Origin: Komagataeibacter kakiaceti JCM 25156
GTDB taxonomy: Bacteria > Pseudomonadota > Alphaproteobacteria > Acetobacterales > Acetobacteraceae
Direction: 5' to 3'
DNA length: 37,302 nt
NCBI RefSeq assembly: GCF_000613305.1
Contig: NZ_BAIO01000004.1
Coordinates: 1-37,302 of the forward strand
Shown here in pieces: positions 1-8,693 of this stretch (within the stretch, counting starts at the first letter, position 1; every line of letters begins with the position of its first letter). The notes below the pieces were generated by a model, which ran no database searches, was not told where the DNA came from, and saw only the letters and a list, made by a program, of their open reading frames with translations. The position numbers were made by a program, and so were the translations under genes.

Positions 1-1
1 C

Positions 2-880
2 AACCCGGCGATGGCCAAGGCCGCCGCAGCGCCAGCCCCGCACGCGCCTGAGGTCGTACCAAGCGTTCCCGTCGTACCAGTGCAGACGGATACAGCCTTC
101 CGTGCTGCCATGCCACGTGACCCGCAGCTCCAGAAGGACGCAATCGCCGCATACAGACATGCGATCATGGATCTTGCAGGCCGTCTTGATGGACGCCTTC
201 CGGTCACAAATGTCCTGTATGAAAAGACGGAAACCGGAAGGGAGCAGACAAAAAAACCGGCGGTTTCCCCTTCGATAACTTCGGCGGCGACAGCAAATTC
301 CCAGACTTCTCTCTCCCGCGTTCTTGTTCCTGCCGGACGGGGGATTTACGCCCATACGGTTTCAGCAACCAACAGCGATCTCGGGGGAGAAATCATCCTG
401 GAAGCTGATTCAGGTCCACTCGCTGGCGACAGGATGAAAGCATCCGTCAGAAGGGCCGGGGGACATCTGAACAGGCTGGTTGTCCGCGTTGATCAGGTCT
501 TCCATAAGAATGATCCGACCCCGATCCAGGTCGAAGGTATGGTGGTTGCGCCGGACACCATGGAAGCTGCCGTGGCCTCAAGCGTTGACCAGCTATACGT
601 CGAGCGCTTTGTTCTTCCCGCCGCTGCCGCCTTTGTCCAAGGGCTCGGGCAGGCGATCGAGATGACGTCGAACACGACCGGTTCGATCGGAGCCCTCGGC
701 AACGTCAACTACGTCCAGTCACTGAATTTCCCGCAACAACTGGGCGTGGCGGCCGGTGCAGCGGCCTCGCAGGTCAACAGCGCGCTCATGCAGCAGATGC
801 CGACCCAGCCGCGCGTAAATCTTGCCGCTCAGGTCAGTGTTGGCGTGATCTTCATGTCGGACGTCGTCATGAAGAAGTAA
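2..880 (+). CDS. dotG: DotG/IcmE (TraO)-like T4SS core protein, 5' partial
   Basis: The frame is open to the window edge, so only the C-terminal ~290 residues are seen; the ATG at 11 is probably internal. DotG/IcmE (TraO of IncI plasmids) is the VirB10-like channel component linking the inner membrane to the outer-membrane core of type IVB systems. The conserved C-terminal domain is visible: the segment starting VLVPAGRGIYAH, followed by acidic and hydrophobic strands (GGEIILEADSGPLAGDRMKA), an 'IQVEGMVVAPDTMEAAVAS' segment and a helical region ending in 'VGVIFMSDVVMKK'. It is followed by dotF and dotE, the same order as IncI traO-P-Q, which supports the call. dotI and dotH (traM, traN) would be expected just upstream, outside the window. 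Confidence 0.85.
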   Translation, partial: NPAMAKAAAAPAPHAPEVVPSVPVVPVQTDTAFRAAMPRDPQLQKDAIAAYRHAIMDLAGRLDGRLPVTNVLYEKTETGREQTKKPAVSPSITSAATANSQTSLSRVLVPAGRGIYAHTVSATNSDLGGEIILEADSGPLAGDRMKASVRRAGGHLNRLVVRVDQVFHKNDPTPIQVEGMVVAPDTMEAAVASSVDQLYVERFVLPAAAAFVQGLGQAIEMTSNTTGSIGALGNVNYVQSLNFPQQLGVAAGAAASQVNSALMQQMPTQPRVNLAAQVSVGVIFMSDVVMKK

Positions 881-946
881 GTTTTCGGGCACCGGTCGCA
901 TGATATCGGCGAATTCTGCACTCTCTACCAGAAGGCAGCATTCACC

Positions 947-2111
947 ATGACCTCAGCCGCAACCGCAACGACGTCCCGGGATCCGTTCAGCGCGGATCGC
1001 GGCATTGAACCTGTCCCGTTTCGCAAGCTGGGCACGACGCCCGAGCCTGACCCTTCGCCCACGCCGGACACAATTGCCGAGCCTCTCTCTCCTCACCCGC
1101 AACCTGTGACAGCAGCACCTGACAGAAACCGACCCGTTCCACATGCAATAGCCCTTTTCAGGGCGCTTCCGCGTCGCAGGCAGGTCATGATCGCGGGTAC
1201 TGCCGTCGCAGTCTGCTCTCCCTCTTCCTCGTGATGGGCATAACAAAGAGGCAGGCGTCTCCCGTGGCCCAGGAAGTCGGAATGATTTCCGCTCCGCTGC
1301 CATCAGGCCCCAAAGCGTCTCCCGCGCCGGGACACTCACCTACATCATCGCCATCATCGCCGGCACCTCAGGTCTCGGCTACAGATGAGGATCTCAAGGC
1401 ACTTCTTGCGATGAAAAAGCCGCCCCATCCCGCCGGCCCAATACCGGCTACCCCGTCGGCCGAGAACACGCCCGCGCAGAAACACGACACTGGCATCGAA
1501 AAGGCTGTTCCGACGGACGATGCGGTCCAGAAAGCAAGCCGCCTGCAAGCGGCTCCCATGACATCGGACGACCAGTTGCAGGTGCTGCAGCTTGTAACGG
1601 AAGAAGCAGCACTGGTGCAGCGGACCCGCAGCGAGATCGCAGCGCTCCGGCAGGATCTTGACCGGCTGCGTATCGCAGATACGGCAAAGGCTTCGGATCT
1701 CAACCGCCGGATGTCGCTCCTCGAAGCGAAACGAGCCGTGGCCGACGCCGAAGCACCCCCGTCAGATGGACCGGCCACCACACGTGCCGCAGCCGACAAG
1801 GCACGGGCAGCCCTGGAAGCCGCGGCGGCCGAGCCGCAGCCAACACCAACGCCGCCGCAATTTCCAGCGTCCCGGACAGCGAAAATGCGTCAGGCGCCTC
1901 CTGCTCCGCCCCCGACATGGACGCCGCACTACCGGATACTTGCTGCATCTCCCAGCTTGCCATGGTGCAGGACGACGCTGCGCCGGCCGGGCAACCGCCG
2001 CAGTCCGAAATCGAAATCGGCACCGATCTCCGCGGATATGGTCGAGTGCGCGCCATCTCTCAACGCGGCACGATGTGGGTGATCCAGGCTGAACGCGGCA
2101 TCATCCAGTAA
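947..2111 (+). CDS. dotF: DotF/IcmG (TraP)-like inner-membrane T4SS protein, two apparent frameshifts
   Basis: Reads as one gene in three frames: 947 to ~1215 (proline-rich cytoplasmic N-terminus and the start of a membrane segment, RRRQVMIAGTAVA), ~1215 to ~1845 (rest of the membrane segment, SLLSLFLVMG, then a linker and a coiled coil rich in E, R, L and A around 1570-1760) and ~1845 to 2111 (C-terminal domain with GYGRVRAISQRGTMW). One cytoplasmic region, one membrane span, a coiled coil and a small C-terminal domain is the DotF/IcmG/TraP layout, and the position between dotG and dotE agrees. Each break is repaired by one extra base; with both repaired the product is about 388 residues, longer than Legionella DotF (about 270). 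The first break falls inside the membrane span, so as written the product would be non-functional. Confidence 0.7.
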
Positions 2112-2128
2112 GGCAAGGAGACATCGAC

Positions 2129-2674
2129 GTGCAAGGTCTGGTCAACCTCGTCAACGATCTCGCTCTCGCCATGGCCTGGCTGCTGCCAATGGCCTGCTAT
2201 ATTGCAGCCTGGATTGCCTTCCTGACCGGGACATGGGGATTATGGCAGCAGCGCCAGCCCCAGAACCCGTTCGTCGGCCGTCCCTGGGTGCCCTGGATCG
2301 GGATTGTCCTCTCCGGCGTCTTCGCCACTTTTGACAGGATACTCACCAAATCCACCACCTCTGCCGGTCTCGATACGCAGGTTTCGCTGGGAGCTTCTGT
2401 CACCGGCTATACGGATGCCGCGACCGGAAGCGTCATTTCCGGGACCGGCCCAGAGGATGCCATCCTGTCAATCGTCAGTGATTTCGCCCTGTTCTTCGAA
2501 ATGTTCGGCGCCTGGGCGGCGTTCATGGCGGTCGTTGCGTGGAACGCGTCGGCGACCGGAAAAACAAACCGCTCAAAACTCAGTTGCCTCATCCAGTTCG
2601 TTTTCGGCGTGATCCTCCTCAATCCCGTCAAGGAAGCAACCTGGATCCTGAGCCACTGGACAACGTCCGGCTAA
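2129..2674 (+). CDS. dotE: DotE/IcmC (TraQ)-like inner-membrane protein
   Basis: A 181-residue membrane protein. The GTG start at 2129 is chosen because AAGGAG ends 8 bases upstream and the gene begins 17 bases after dotF ends. Hydrophobic segments lie at about residues 10-37 (LALAMAWLLPMACYIAAWIA), 53-67, 113-137 (SIVSDFALFFEMFGAWAAFMAV) and 153-165. DotE/IcmC and its IncI counterpart TraQ are small polytopic inner-membrane proteins of the type IVB apparatus with no known enzymatic activity. The identification rests mainly on position after dotG-dotF, on the G-W-L rich style shared with the dotP product downstream, and on size. No frameshift is seen in this gene. Confidence 0.7.
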   Translation: MQGLVNLVNDLALAMAWLLPMACYIAAWIAFLTGTWGLWQQRQPQNPFVGRPWVPWIGIVLSGVFATFDRILTKSTTSAGLDTQVSLGASVTGYTDAATGSVISGTGPEDAILSIVSDFALFFEMFGAWAAFMAVVAWNASATGKTNRSKLSCLIQFVFGVILLNPVKEATWILSHWTTSG

Positions 2675-2815
2675 AATCATAACCCAACCCGTAGCGCTGA
2701 GATTAGCTAAGGTTCGACCTTCCTGCGCATTTTTTTGATAACCGATAAACATGATAAAATTGGGAAATAATAACCCGAAAAAGCGGGGCGCCCCCATCTG
2801 GTGAGATGGTCACAT

Positions 2816-2911
2816 ATGGCCGTGCGCCAGGGCATTAACCATGCTGGAGCAATCCGCAGCCTGATCGCAAGGGAACTTGAAGCCGCCAAACACGATGACT
2901 GGGATGGGTAA
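2816..2911 (+). CDS. Very small ORF 1 of an overlapping three-gene cluster
   Basis: ATG at 2816 opens a 31-codon frame (start MAVRQGINHAGAIRS, end KHDDWDG). Its TAA at 2909-2911 lies just inside the next ORF, whose ATG is at 2904. The frame is open back to about 2774, so this could also be the 3' end of a longer lost gene or use the GTG at 2801. The content is hydrophilic and helical with an RELEAA run; I recognise no family. The overlap with a better-supported membrane ORF is the main reason to list it. Confidence 0.35.
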   Translation: MAVRQGINHAGAIRSLIARELEAAKHDDWDG

Positions 2912-3137
2912 TCTTGTTCATAACGAGCGGACCAAGCTGCGGGCAAACCTGCAGGATACCGCTGCAGGATCTTGCCTTTCGCTAGGTGTCCTATCTCCTT
3001 TGGCTGCGTCATTTTTTAATCTGACAGCCAACCGCATTCCTACTCATATCGTTATCTTGGGAGTCGCTTTCTGGCTGGGAATGGCATATTTTCTCCCTCA
3101 ACGGGCACAGACCGTTTTAGGGGGGCTTCGAGAATGA
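2904..3137 (+). CDS. Small two-helix membrane protein (77 aa)
   Basis: ATG at 2904 gives MGNLVHNERTKLRANLQDTA followed by two hydrophobic stretches (about residues 21-38 and 48-65). The NERTKL..N..(x)..A......GVL(S/T)PLAA pattern recurs, as I recall, in small membrane proteins of many Gram-negative accessory regions, usually unnamed. A TTG start at 2877 in the same frame is possible, but the ATG overlaps the upstream tiny ORF in the manner of translational coupling. It overlaps the downstream 31-aa ORF by ATGA at 3134-3137. Function unknown; an inner-membrane location is the only safe statement. Confidence 0.6.
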   Translation: MGNLVHNERTKLRANLQDTAAGSCLSLGVLSPLAASFFNLTANRIPTHIVILGVAFWLGMAYFLPQRAQTVLGGLRE

Positions 3138-3229
3138 CCTTTATGCAGTTCTTCGCCTTCATTGGCATGCCAATCATCATTGGTGTTCTTGGTTATGGTA
3201 TTTCTAAAATACCTATCAAGGATAATTGA
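3134..3229 (+). CDS. 31-aa hydrophobic peptide coupled to the preceding membrane gene
   Basis: ATG at 3134 overlaps the stop of the preceding gene (ATGA). The 31-residue product starts MTFMQFFAFIGMP and ends KIPIKDN: one membrane-spanning helix with a short charged C-terminus. The exact stop/start overlap and a single uninterrupted hydrophobic core argue for a real gene, too short for usual gene finders. It may form a complex with the 77-aa protein upstream; that is inference. Confidence 0.45.
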   Translation: MTFMQFFAFIGMPIIIGVLGYGISKIPIKDN

Positions 3230-3518
3230 AAATTTATCGTCCATTCCAACCAACGGTTGACCGTGTGAAACTTGTTTATAATGAGGGTAACAGACCCATC
3301 AAAGTTGAGGCCCGTACAAAAATAGGGATGTATTCGCGGTAGCACCTAAACTACGCTCGATCACTTTCGCTTACTGTTCATATTTTCTAGAAATTAAACA
3401 AGAAATATTTTATTATTACTAAATATTCGAGTGATTCTGGATAAAGATATATGCCCCGGATTTTTATGCTATCGGGTATACGAGGTTGATGGCGACCTGT
3501 CGAAATGGCTAAAAGTTG
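3230..3518. other. AT-rich gene-free stretch
   Basis: Markedly more A+T rich than its surroundings, notably TATTTTATTATTACTAAATA near 3410. No convincing ORF, RNA gene or repeat is seen. It separates the tiny membrane ORFs from the toxin-antitoxin module and probably holds that module's promoter. The base composition suggests insertion into the dotE-dotP interval from another source. Confidence 0.4.
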
Positions 3519-3563
3519 CGGGATGCCCGTAGTTTTCACTTTACAGCAACTACGGTAATCCCG
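3519..3563. promoter_or_regulatory. Inverted repeat before brnT, probable operator or hairpin
   Basis: Left arm 3519-3534 (CGGGATGCCCGTAGTT) and the reverse complement of right arm 3548-3563 (CGGGATTACCGTAGTT) match at 14 of 16 positions, separated by 13 bases. The right arm ends 12 bases before the brnT ATG at 3576. Toxin-antitoxin operons are commonly autorepressed by antitoxin bound to such a site; that role here is inference. Confidence 0.6.
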
Positions 3564-3575
3564 TATTATCGTCTC

Positions 3576-3848
3576 ATGGATAACAGGTTTGACCCCGCAA
3601 AAGACCTCGCCAACCAAAAAAAGCACAAACTGTCTCTGGCCTTTGGCGACCGTATTTTCGAGGACGATAATCACCTGATCTTGCCCACCATCCGCATTGA
3701 GGATGAGGAGGATCGCTACAAAGTGGTTGGCGTCGTGGGCGAGAAGCTGTTCACCGGTGTGTTTGTCTGGCGGGACGATCTGCCCCGCTTTATTTCCGTG
3801 AGAAGGAGCAACAAAGGTGAAGAGAGAGCATATCATTCTACCTGCTGA
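3576..3848 (+). CDS. brnT: BrnT-family ribonuclease toxin
   Basis: A 90-residue protein with the BrnT pattern: FDPAKDLANQKKHKLSLAFGDRIFEDD near the N-terminus, a central strand pair (RYKVVGVVGEKLFTGVFVW) and the C-terminal R.ISVRR....EER.Y element. BrnT toxins are RelE-fold RNases that block translation. The ATG at 3576 is preferred over the upstream TTG at 3516, because the family begins just before the FDPAK motif and the earlier start would overlap the operator-like repeat. The 3' end overlaps the antitoxin gene by 32 bases. The module interrupts the transfer operon between dotE and dotP. Confidence 0.82.
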   Translation: MDNRFDPAKDLANQKKHKLSLAFGDRIFEDDNHLILPTIRIEDEEDRYKVVGVVGEKLFTGVFVWRDDLPRFISVRRSNKGEERAYHSTC

Positions 3849-4095
3849 TCCGGCGGATTCCGAAGACCGCGCGGTATCCATCGAAGGCATGGAGCGTGGG
3901 CAAAGGGCGCGGTTGATCCGTAAAACCCGTAACGATCTCGGTCTGTCTCAGGTCGAGTTTGCCAGCCGTTTCCGCGTTCCTGTCGGCACGTTACGGGACT
4001 GGGAGCAGGCACGGGCGATGGCCCCCGACTTCGCTGTAGCCTACGTTCGGGTCATCGGACGGCACCCCGATATGGTAGCTCAGGCAGTGGCCTGA
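3817..4095 (+). CDS. Helix-turn-helix antitoxin partnered with BrnT
   Basis: A 92-residue protein from a GTG start at 3817, with AGGAG about 8 bases upstream inside brnT. Residues ~30-75 form an XRE-type helix-turn-helix (IRKTRNDLGLSQVEFASRF followed by VGTLRDWEQ). Canonical BrnA antitoxins have a ribbon-helix-helix; some BrnT relatives pair with HTH partners like this one, so the name brnA is withheld. The N-terminal ~25 acidic residues could be the toxin-binding segment. It probably represses the operon through the inverted repeat at 3519-3563. Confidence 0.75.
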   Translation: MKREHIILPADPADSEDRAVSIEGMERGQRARLIRKTRNDLGLSQVEFASRFRVPVGTLRDWEQARAMAPDFAVAYVRVIGRHPDMVAQAVA

Positions 4096-4282
4096 GCTGC
4101 CTTCCCAACGAGCCGGGGATTCAGCCCATCAACCCCAAACGCCGGATAGCCATTTTTATACCAAAGTCATAGTGTACCGTTCGACAAGATAGATTTTTTC
4201 GGAAAAAACATTCGCAGTCGCATGTTACTGGCCGAAGACTCCTCCGAGGGACATGCCTCCCTCTTTAACGGAGCCCTTGACC
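4096..4282. other. Gap between antitoxin and dotP
   Basis: No ORF is convincing here. The stretch around 4180-4215 is A/T-rich (AGATTTTTTCGGAAAAAACA) and could carry a promoter or a weak terminator hairpin for the toxin-antitoxin operon; TTTTTTCGGAAAAAA is a short self-complementary element. dotP begins at 4283. Confidence 0.3.
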
Positions 4283-4753
4283 ATGAACCTCTCTCGCACA
4301 AGCATCCCCGACACGGGGCGATTGACGCGTCTTGTGACCAAACGGGTCGGATACAGCCAGCGTGCCGTCACGGCACTTGGCACATTGGCCGTCCCGATCC
4401 TCATTGCCAGCCATGCGCTGGCCCAATCCGCAACCGGCAGCGCAAACGGTATCGGGGCCCAGATGCAGGCCACCGCCCAGGAGGGGCTGACAGCGGGCGG
4501 CTTTGTCGCTGCAGCATGCATGTATGTCGCTGCCTTCATCTGCTTCATCGGCGGCGTATGGGCGGCCTGGCAGAGCCGCAACGAACAGAACCGTTCGCCC
4601 GGAAAGGTCGGTATGGCAATCGCCGGCATCGTGCTGTGCGGTCTGTTCGCAACGGGTCCGCAGTGGATCAACAAGGCTGCCAACACCGCGTCCGGTGGCT
4701 CGGCAACCGTTGGTACGCAGGCTCAGGCCTATCAGTTTACGAGCGGCGGCTAG
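4283..4753 (+). CDS. dotP: DotP/IcmD (TraR)-like membrane protein
   Basis: From the ATG at 4283 (GGAG 13 bases upstream) the product is 156 residues: an N-terminal signal-like segment (VTALGTLAVPILIASHALAQ) and two further hydrophobic helices (FVAAACMYVAAFICFIGGVW and KVGMAIAGIVLCGLFATG). A signal segment followed by two membrane helices in a 130-160 residue protein is the DotP/IcmD/TraR architecture, and the gene precedes dotN and dotO as traR precedes traT and traU in IncI plasmids. It resembles the dotE product in style, which is usual for this pair. A longer start at 4253 is less likely because it precedes the natural signal peptide. Confidence 0.72.
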   Translation: MNLSRTSIPDTGRLTRLVTKRVGYSQRAVTALGTLAVPILIASHALAQSATGSANGIGAQMQATAQEGLTAGGFVAAACMYVAAFICFIGGVWAAWQSRNEQNRSPGKVGMAIAGIVLCGLFATGPQWINKAANTASGGSATVGTQAQAYQFTSGG

Positions 4754-4766
4754 GAACCCGATCGCA

Positions 4767-5429
4767 ATGGCCCGTCTCACACAGTCTTTCCGGCTGCTGC
4801 CGCGCCCATGGGATCCGTCAGCGCCAGGCGCCGGGGAGATGGGTGAGCCGGGCCTTTTCACATGTGCCTGCTGCGGCCTGATAACGCCTGGTCGCAGGTT
4901 TCCATGGCACGGTGACGGACCCGGACCTGTCTGCGCCTTATGCAATATCCTGCAGGATCCGACCCGTCCGGCCATCGAACGCGAAGCCGTCCTGATATGG
5001 TGGCCGAAACTGTCGCAGACACGCATCATGACCCTGACCCGCTGCGCGCATCAGGCCCTCATGCAGACGCTCGGCAACGGGCCAAACGGACAGGATGTCG
5101 TCTGGCATCGTGCAATGGACGCGATCGCGTCAGGGTCGGATACCGCGATGATGCCTGCGCAATGCAAAAGCGCTCTCGCTGTGCTCCGCGCTCTGCACGC
5201 GCGGACGGCCGAAGCCCGGCGGCGGCTGGAGACAACGTCTCCCCGACTGCTGGCGACTGCCCTGCTGATGGCGAACCGGGCGGACCCGCAGATCAATGAA
5301 AGCGCGACAGCCCTGATGGACGGCATCCGGCTCCTCCCCCTGGGCCGTCTCCATAACGGACCCACCGACATCTACCCGGCGCTTGTCAGGGAATGGCTTG
5401 ATGCCGATCCCCAACCGGTCATGACATGA
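4767..5429 (+). CDS. dotN: DotN/IcmJ (TraT)-like zinc-binding T4SS adaptor
   Basis: A 220-residue soluble protein beginning at the ATG at 4767. Near the N-terminus it has two cysteine pairs, CACC and CALC about 27 residues apart, as in the zinc-binding region of DotN/IcmJ. In Legionella DotN docks on the coupling protein DotL as part of the substrate-recruitment complex. Size (DotN is about 208 residues), cysteine pairs and position between dotP and dotO agree. The rest is helical and R/A-rich. It starts 13 bases after dotP; dotO starts 13 bases after it. Confidence 0.78.
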   Translation: MARLTQSFRLLPRPWDPSAPGAGEMGEPGLFTCACCGLITPGRRFPWHGDGPGPVCALCNILQDPTRPAIEREAVLIWWPKLSQTRIMTLTRCAHQALMQTLGNGPNGQDVVWHRAMDAIASGSDTAMMPAQCKSALAVLRALHARTAEARRRLETTSPRLLATALLMANRADPQINESATALMDGIRLLPLGRLHNGPTDIYPALVREWLDADPQPVMT

Positions 5430-5442
5430 CAGGATCATATCA

Positions 5443-8400
5443 ATGGGCGGTATTCTTTCCAGTCTGCTGGCCGGCATCAGCCTCGGGCTGCGCCAGCCCC
5501 TTGCCTCATTCTGCGATGTGGAAAGTACGCACGGGGACCATCTCATCACCAAACGCGGTGAATATGTCTCCGTACTGCGCATCAATGGCCTGCGTCGCAT
5601 GTGCACGCGGCAGGAAGTGGAAGCGCTCGCCGAGCAGCAGCGTATCGAATTGCAGGGTCTCCTTGAAGAACGTGGCCATGCCATTGTGGGATGGTATATT
5701 TCCGATCCCGAGCGCTCAGGTATCGAGATTGACCGCCTGAGCCTCAATGGCTGCCGGTCCATAGCCCGACAGATCGGAGCGGACCTTTCGGACGTCATCG
5801 AAGAGAGGCGCCGGCGCTGGCCAAACGTCATGCGCTGGGAGGCCACCTGTTACGTCCTGTGGACCCGGCCCAGCGTGCTGACACGTGAGGACCGCAAACA
5901 GGTGGCAGAGGAACGCAGGACCTTGCCTCCCAGTTTCCCCGCGTGGGCAATACCCAACGTTTTGCCCTGCGCTCCGACATTATGGCCGCCCGTCATGAAT
6001 CGTTCATTTCGCGCGTCCAGGCAGCCTTGCAGGGGTTCGACATTTCCTGCGAATTCCTCGGTCCACATCAGGCATTGCAGGTCGCGCGCGAAGCGACCTA
6101 TCGTGAAACGGCGGGCTCCGCCTGGAAACCGACCTTGTTGGGTGACCGGGTAATGCCACGGCTTCCGGACGATCTGGATGACCCGCAGCCACATCCGCAG
6201 GGCCTGCTCTGGCCAGCGATCCGGGACCAGATCTTCAATGCCGACGCCGAAACGAAAGGCGGACAGCTCGTGACCGTGGGGGATTATACATACGCCCCGG
6301 TCGACATGACGATTGGCCCAGAGGATCCGCGCCCGTTTTCCGAACTCTCCAGCGTGCTTGGCCGCAAGAGACTGCCGTGGCGCAGCGCCATGATCCTGGA
6401 GGGTGGCGGCCGCGCCGCCTTCGGCTTCAAGGAAGCCGGAGCCGGGTTTCTGGCGATGTTCCCCGGAAATAGCGACATTCGACGGGCGTTTGCCGCACTC
6501 AAGCTGGAGCGCCAGAAAAACAACCATAATTCCGTGCGGATGCGCATGACCGCCACAACCTGGGCTCCGGTTGGAGCAGAGGCGAAGCTGCGACGGCAGG
6601 CGTCGGACCTCTCCCAAGCAATTGATGCGTGGGGCAACAGCAAGACAACGCGGATCTCTGGCGATCCGCTGGAGGCGGCCATGGGTTCTGTCCCTGCCCT
6701 GGCGCTCGGTTCGACTGCGACCTCATCGCTCGCTCTTGTCGGTGACGCGTTCTCCATGATGCCGTGGGCACGCAGTGCGTCACCGTGGCAGAGGGGATCC
6801 ATTCTCTTCCGCAAACCCGATGGTTCAATCTGGCCCTATGATCCGACCGGGGGCGGGCTACGCCCATCCGTCGTAGACATTATCATCGCCCCGCCTGGCG
6901 GCGGAAAATCCGTTCTGGCCAATACCATTCTGCTGGGCTTGATCCTCAGCAGCGCCGCGATCAGCAGCCACGGCACGAAGCTCCCCTATATCGGCAAGCT
7001 CGATATCGGGCCGTCCTCGCGCGGACTGATCGAGATGCTGCGCAACGCGCTTGGCCCCGAACGCCAGCACGAGGCGGTTTACGTCAAGATGCAGGCAATC
7101 CCGGGCTTCGAGGTCAATGTCTTCGATACCCAGGTCGGACTGGAATATCCTCTGCCACTCGAGCGCGTTTTCCTGCAGAATTTCATCTCGCTCCTTGCTA
7201 CGCCGCTGGATGGCAGGCCGTGGGAGGGCATGGACCATCTGGTAGAGGACGTGATTGATGAAGCCTACCGCCTCTGTACCGGGGTGCAGGGGGGCACGCC
7301 CAAAATCTACACTCCGGGGATCGAGCCCGACGTCGATGCCGCAATAACATCGCTGGGCATCAGCCTGCCCCACCATGCGGGAGAGGACGATCCGACATGG
7401 TGGCGGGATGTCGTCGATGCCCTTGTCAATCTCAGGGAATACCGCCTTGCAGGTTTTGCCCAGCGCCATGCAGTACCGGTCCTGCAGGATCTGCTGATTG
7501 CGGCCCGCAGCCCGGAAATCGAAAAACGCTATTCCAAGATCACCCTGGAAACTGGAGAAAGCCTGATCGACACGTTTGATCGCTACATCATGAACGTGAT
7601 CAAGAATTTTCCCATGCTGGCGTCCCCGACAAGGCTGGATATGGGGGACGCGCGCGTGATCGTTCTCGATCTTGCCGAGGTGGCACCATCCGGCTCTCCC
7701 GCGGCCAACCGCCAGACAGCGCTCATGTATATGCTTGGCCGCCATATCCTGGCCCGGAATTTCTTTCTCCATCCCGATTATGCCGACGACCCGCATATGC
7801 CCCCGTCCATGCGGGACTATCATCTCGCCCGCTTCACTGAGATGTATGAAACGACGAAGCGTGTCGACTTCGATGAGTGGCACCGTACCGAACCAGCGCC
7901 CCAGGTAGACAAGCAGGCTGTCCGCGACGGCCGCGAGGGGCGCAAGCACAACGTCCAACTCGCCTTCATTTCACAGAACCATACCGATTTCAGCGAGGAC
8001 CTTTACAAGATATCAACCGCCCGATGGGTCCTCAAATGCGGTGATCAGGAGACGGCAGACAGCCTTATCCGACGCTTTAAGCTGTCCGATGCCAGCGCCT
8101 ATGTGATCCGCAACGCACTGCCGGGACCGGGAAAGAATGGTGCGCCATTCTTCGTGGACATGTCGGCCGGAGAAGCAAAGTATGAACAGCTTCTGGTGAA
8201 CGTCCTGGGGCCAATCGAACTCTGGTCTTTCTCGACGACGCCTGGCGACACGGCGCTCCGTTCGCGCCTTTACAAACGGATCCACTTTGCTCGAGCCCTG
8301 CGGATGCTCGCCACCGTATTTCCCTCGGGAACAGCAAACAGCGAGATCGAACGCAGAAAAAGCGAGCGCATGAATGTTTTCGGTCTCGCGACCGATGAAG

Positions 8401-8525
8401 CGTTTGCCGGCGTTCTGGATGAACTGGCGGATGAGATCGTGGAAGGTAGAGGCGTGGCCGCAGGATTGTATGAAACCCTGCGCGCCATTGATGAACAATC
8501 GGAACTCGAATTTACCATTGGGTAG
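5443..8525 (+). CDS. dotO: DotO/IcmB (TraU)-like T4SS ATPase, one apparent frameshift
   Basis: One gene in two frames: 5443 to ~5931 and from there to 8525. The break is at the CCC run at 5929-5931; one more C gives a natural LPPQFPRVGNTQRFALRSD join and a 1027-residue protein (Legionella DotO is about 1009). DotO is the VirB4-like inner-membrane-associated ATPase that powers the type IVB machine. Walker A is PPGGGKS at 6891-6911; a Walker B-like segment, ARVIVLDLAEV, is near 7650-7685. The downstream frame alone still holds the whole ATPase domain. hipA follows in the opposite direction. Confidence 0.85.
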
Positions 8526-8693
8526 AAGGTGACCGATATTTTCCTGACGGCCTCACATCCCGATCATTGCGGACACAATGATGTTGACCATGCTGTTCGA
8601 TCAATAGCGCGGCGACGTCTGGCAGGGATAGATTCGACAAATTTATGTGTCGTATCTGGCATATTATACGATATTATCAGTCATATGTGACTA
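8526..8693. other. Gap between dotO and hipA
   Basis: The two genes converge here. AGTCA-TATG-TGACT at about 8680-8693 is a short inverted repeat in an A/T-rich context; no T-run marks a terminator clearly. Confidence 0.3.

Noticed and set aside
4265..5029. 254-codon - strand frame across dotP and dotN
   Set aside because: Antisense to two supported genes; composition is that of a shadow frame.
6858..7958. 366-codon open frame on the - strand inside dotO
   Set aside because: Antisense to the ATPase domain, with no family signature; arises from GC-rich codon use.
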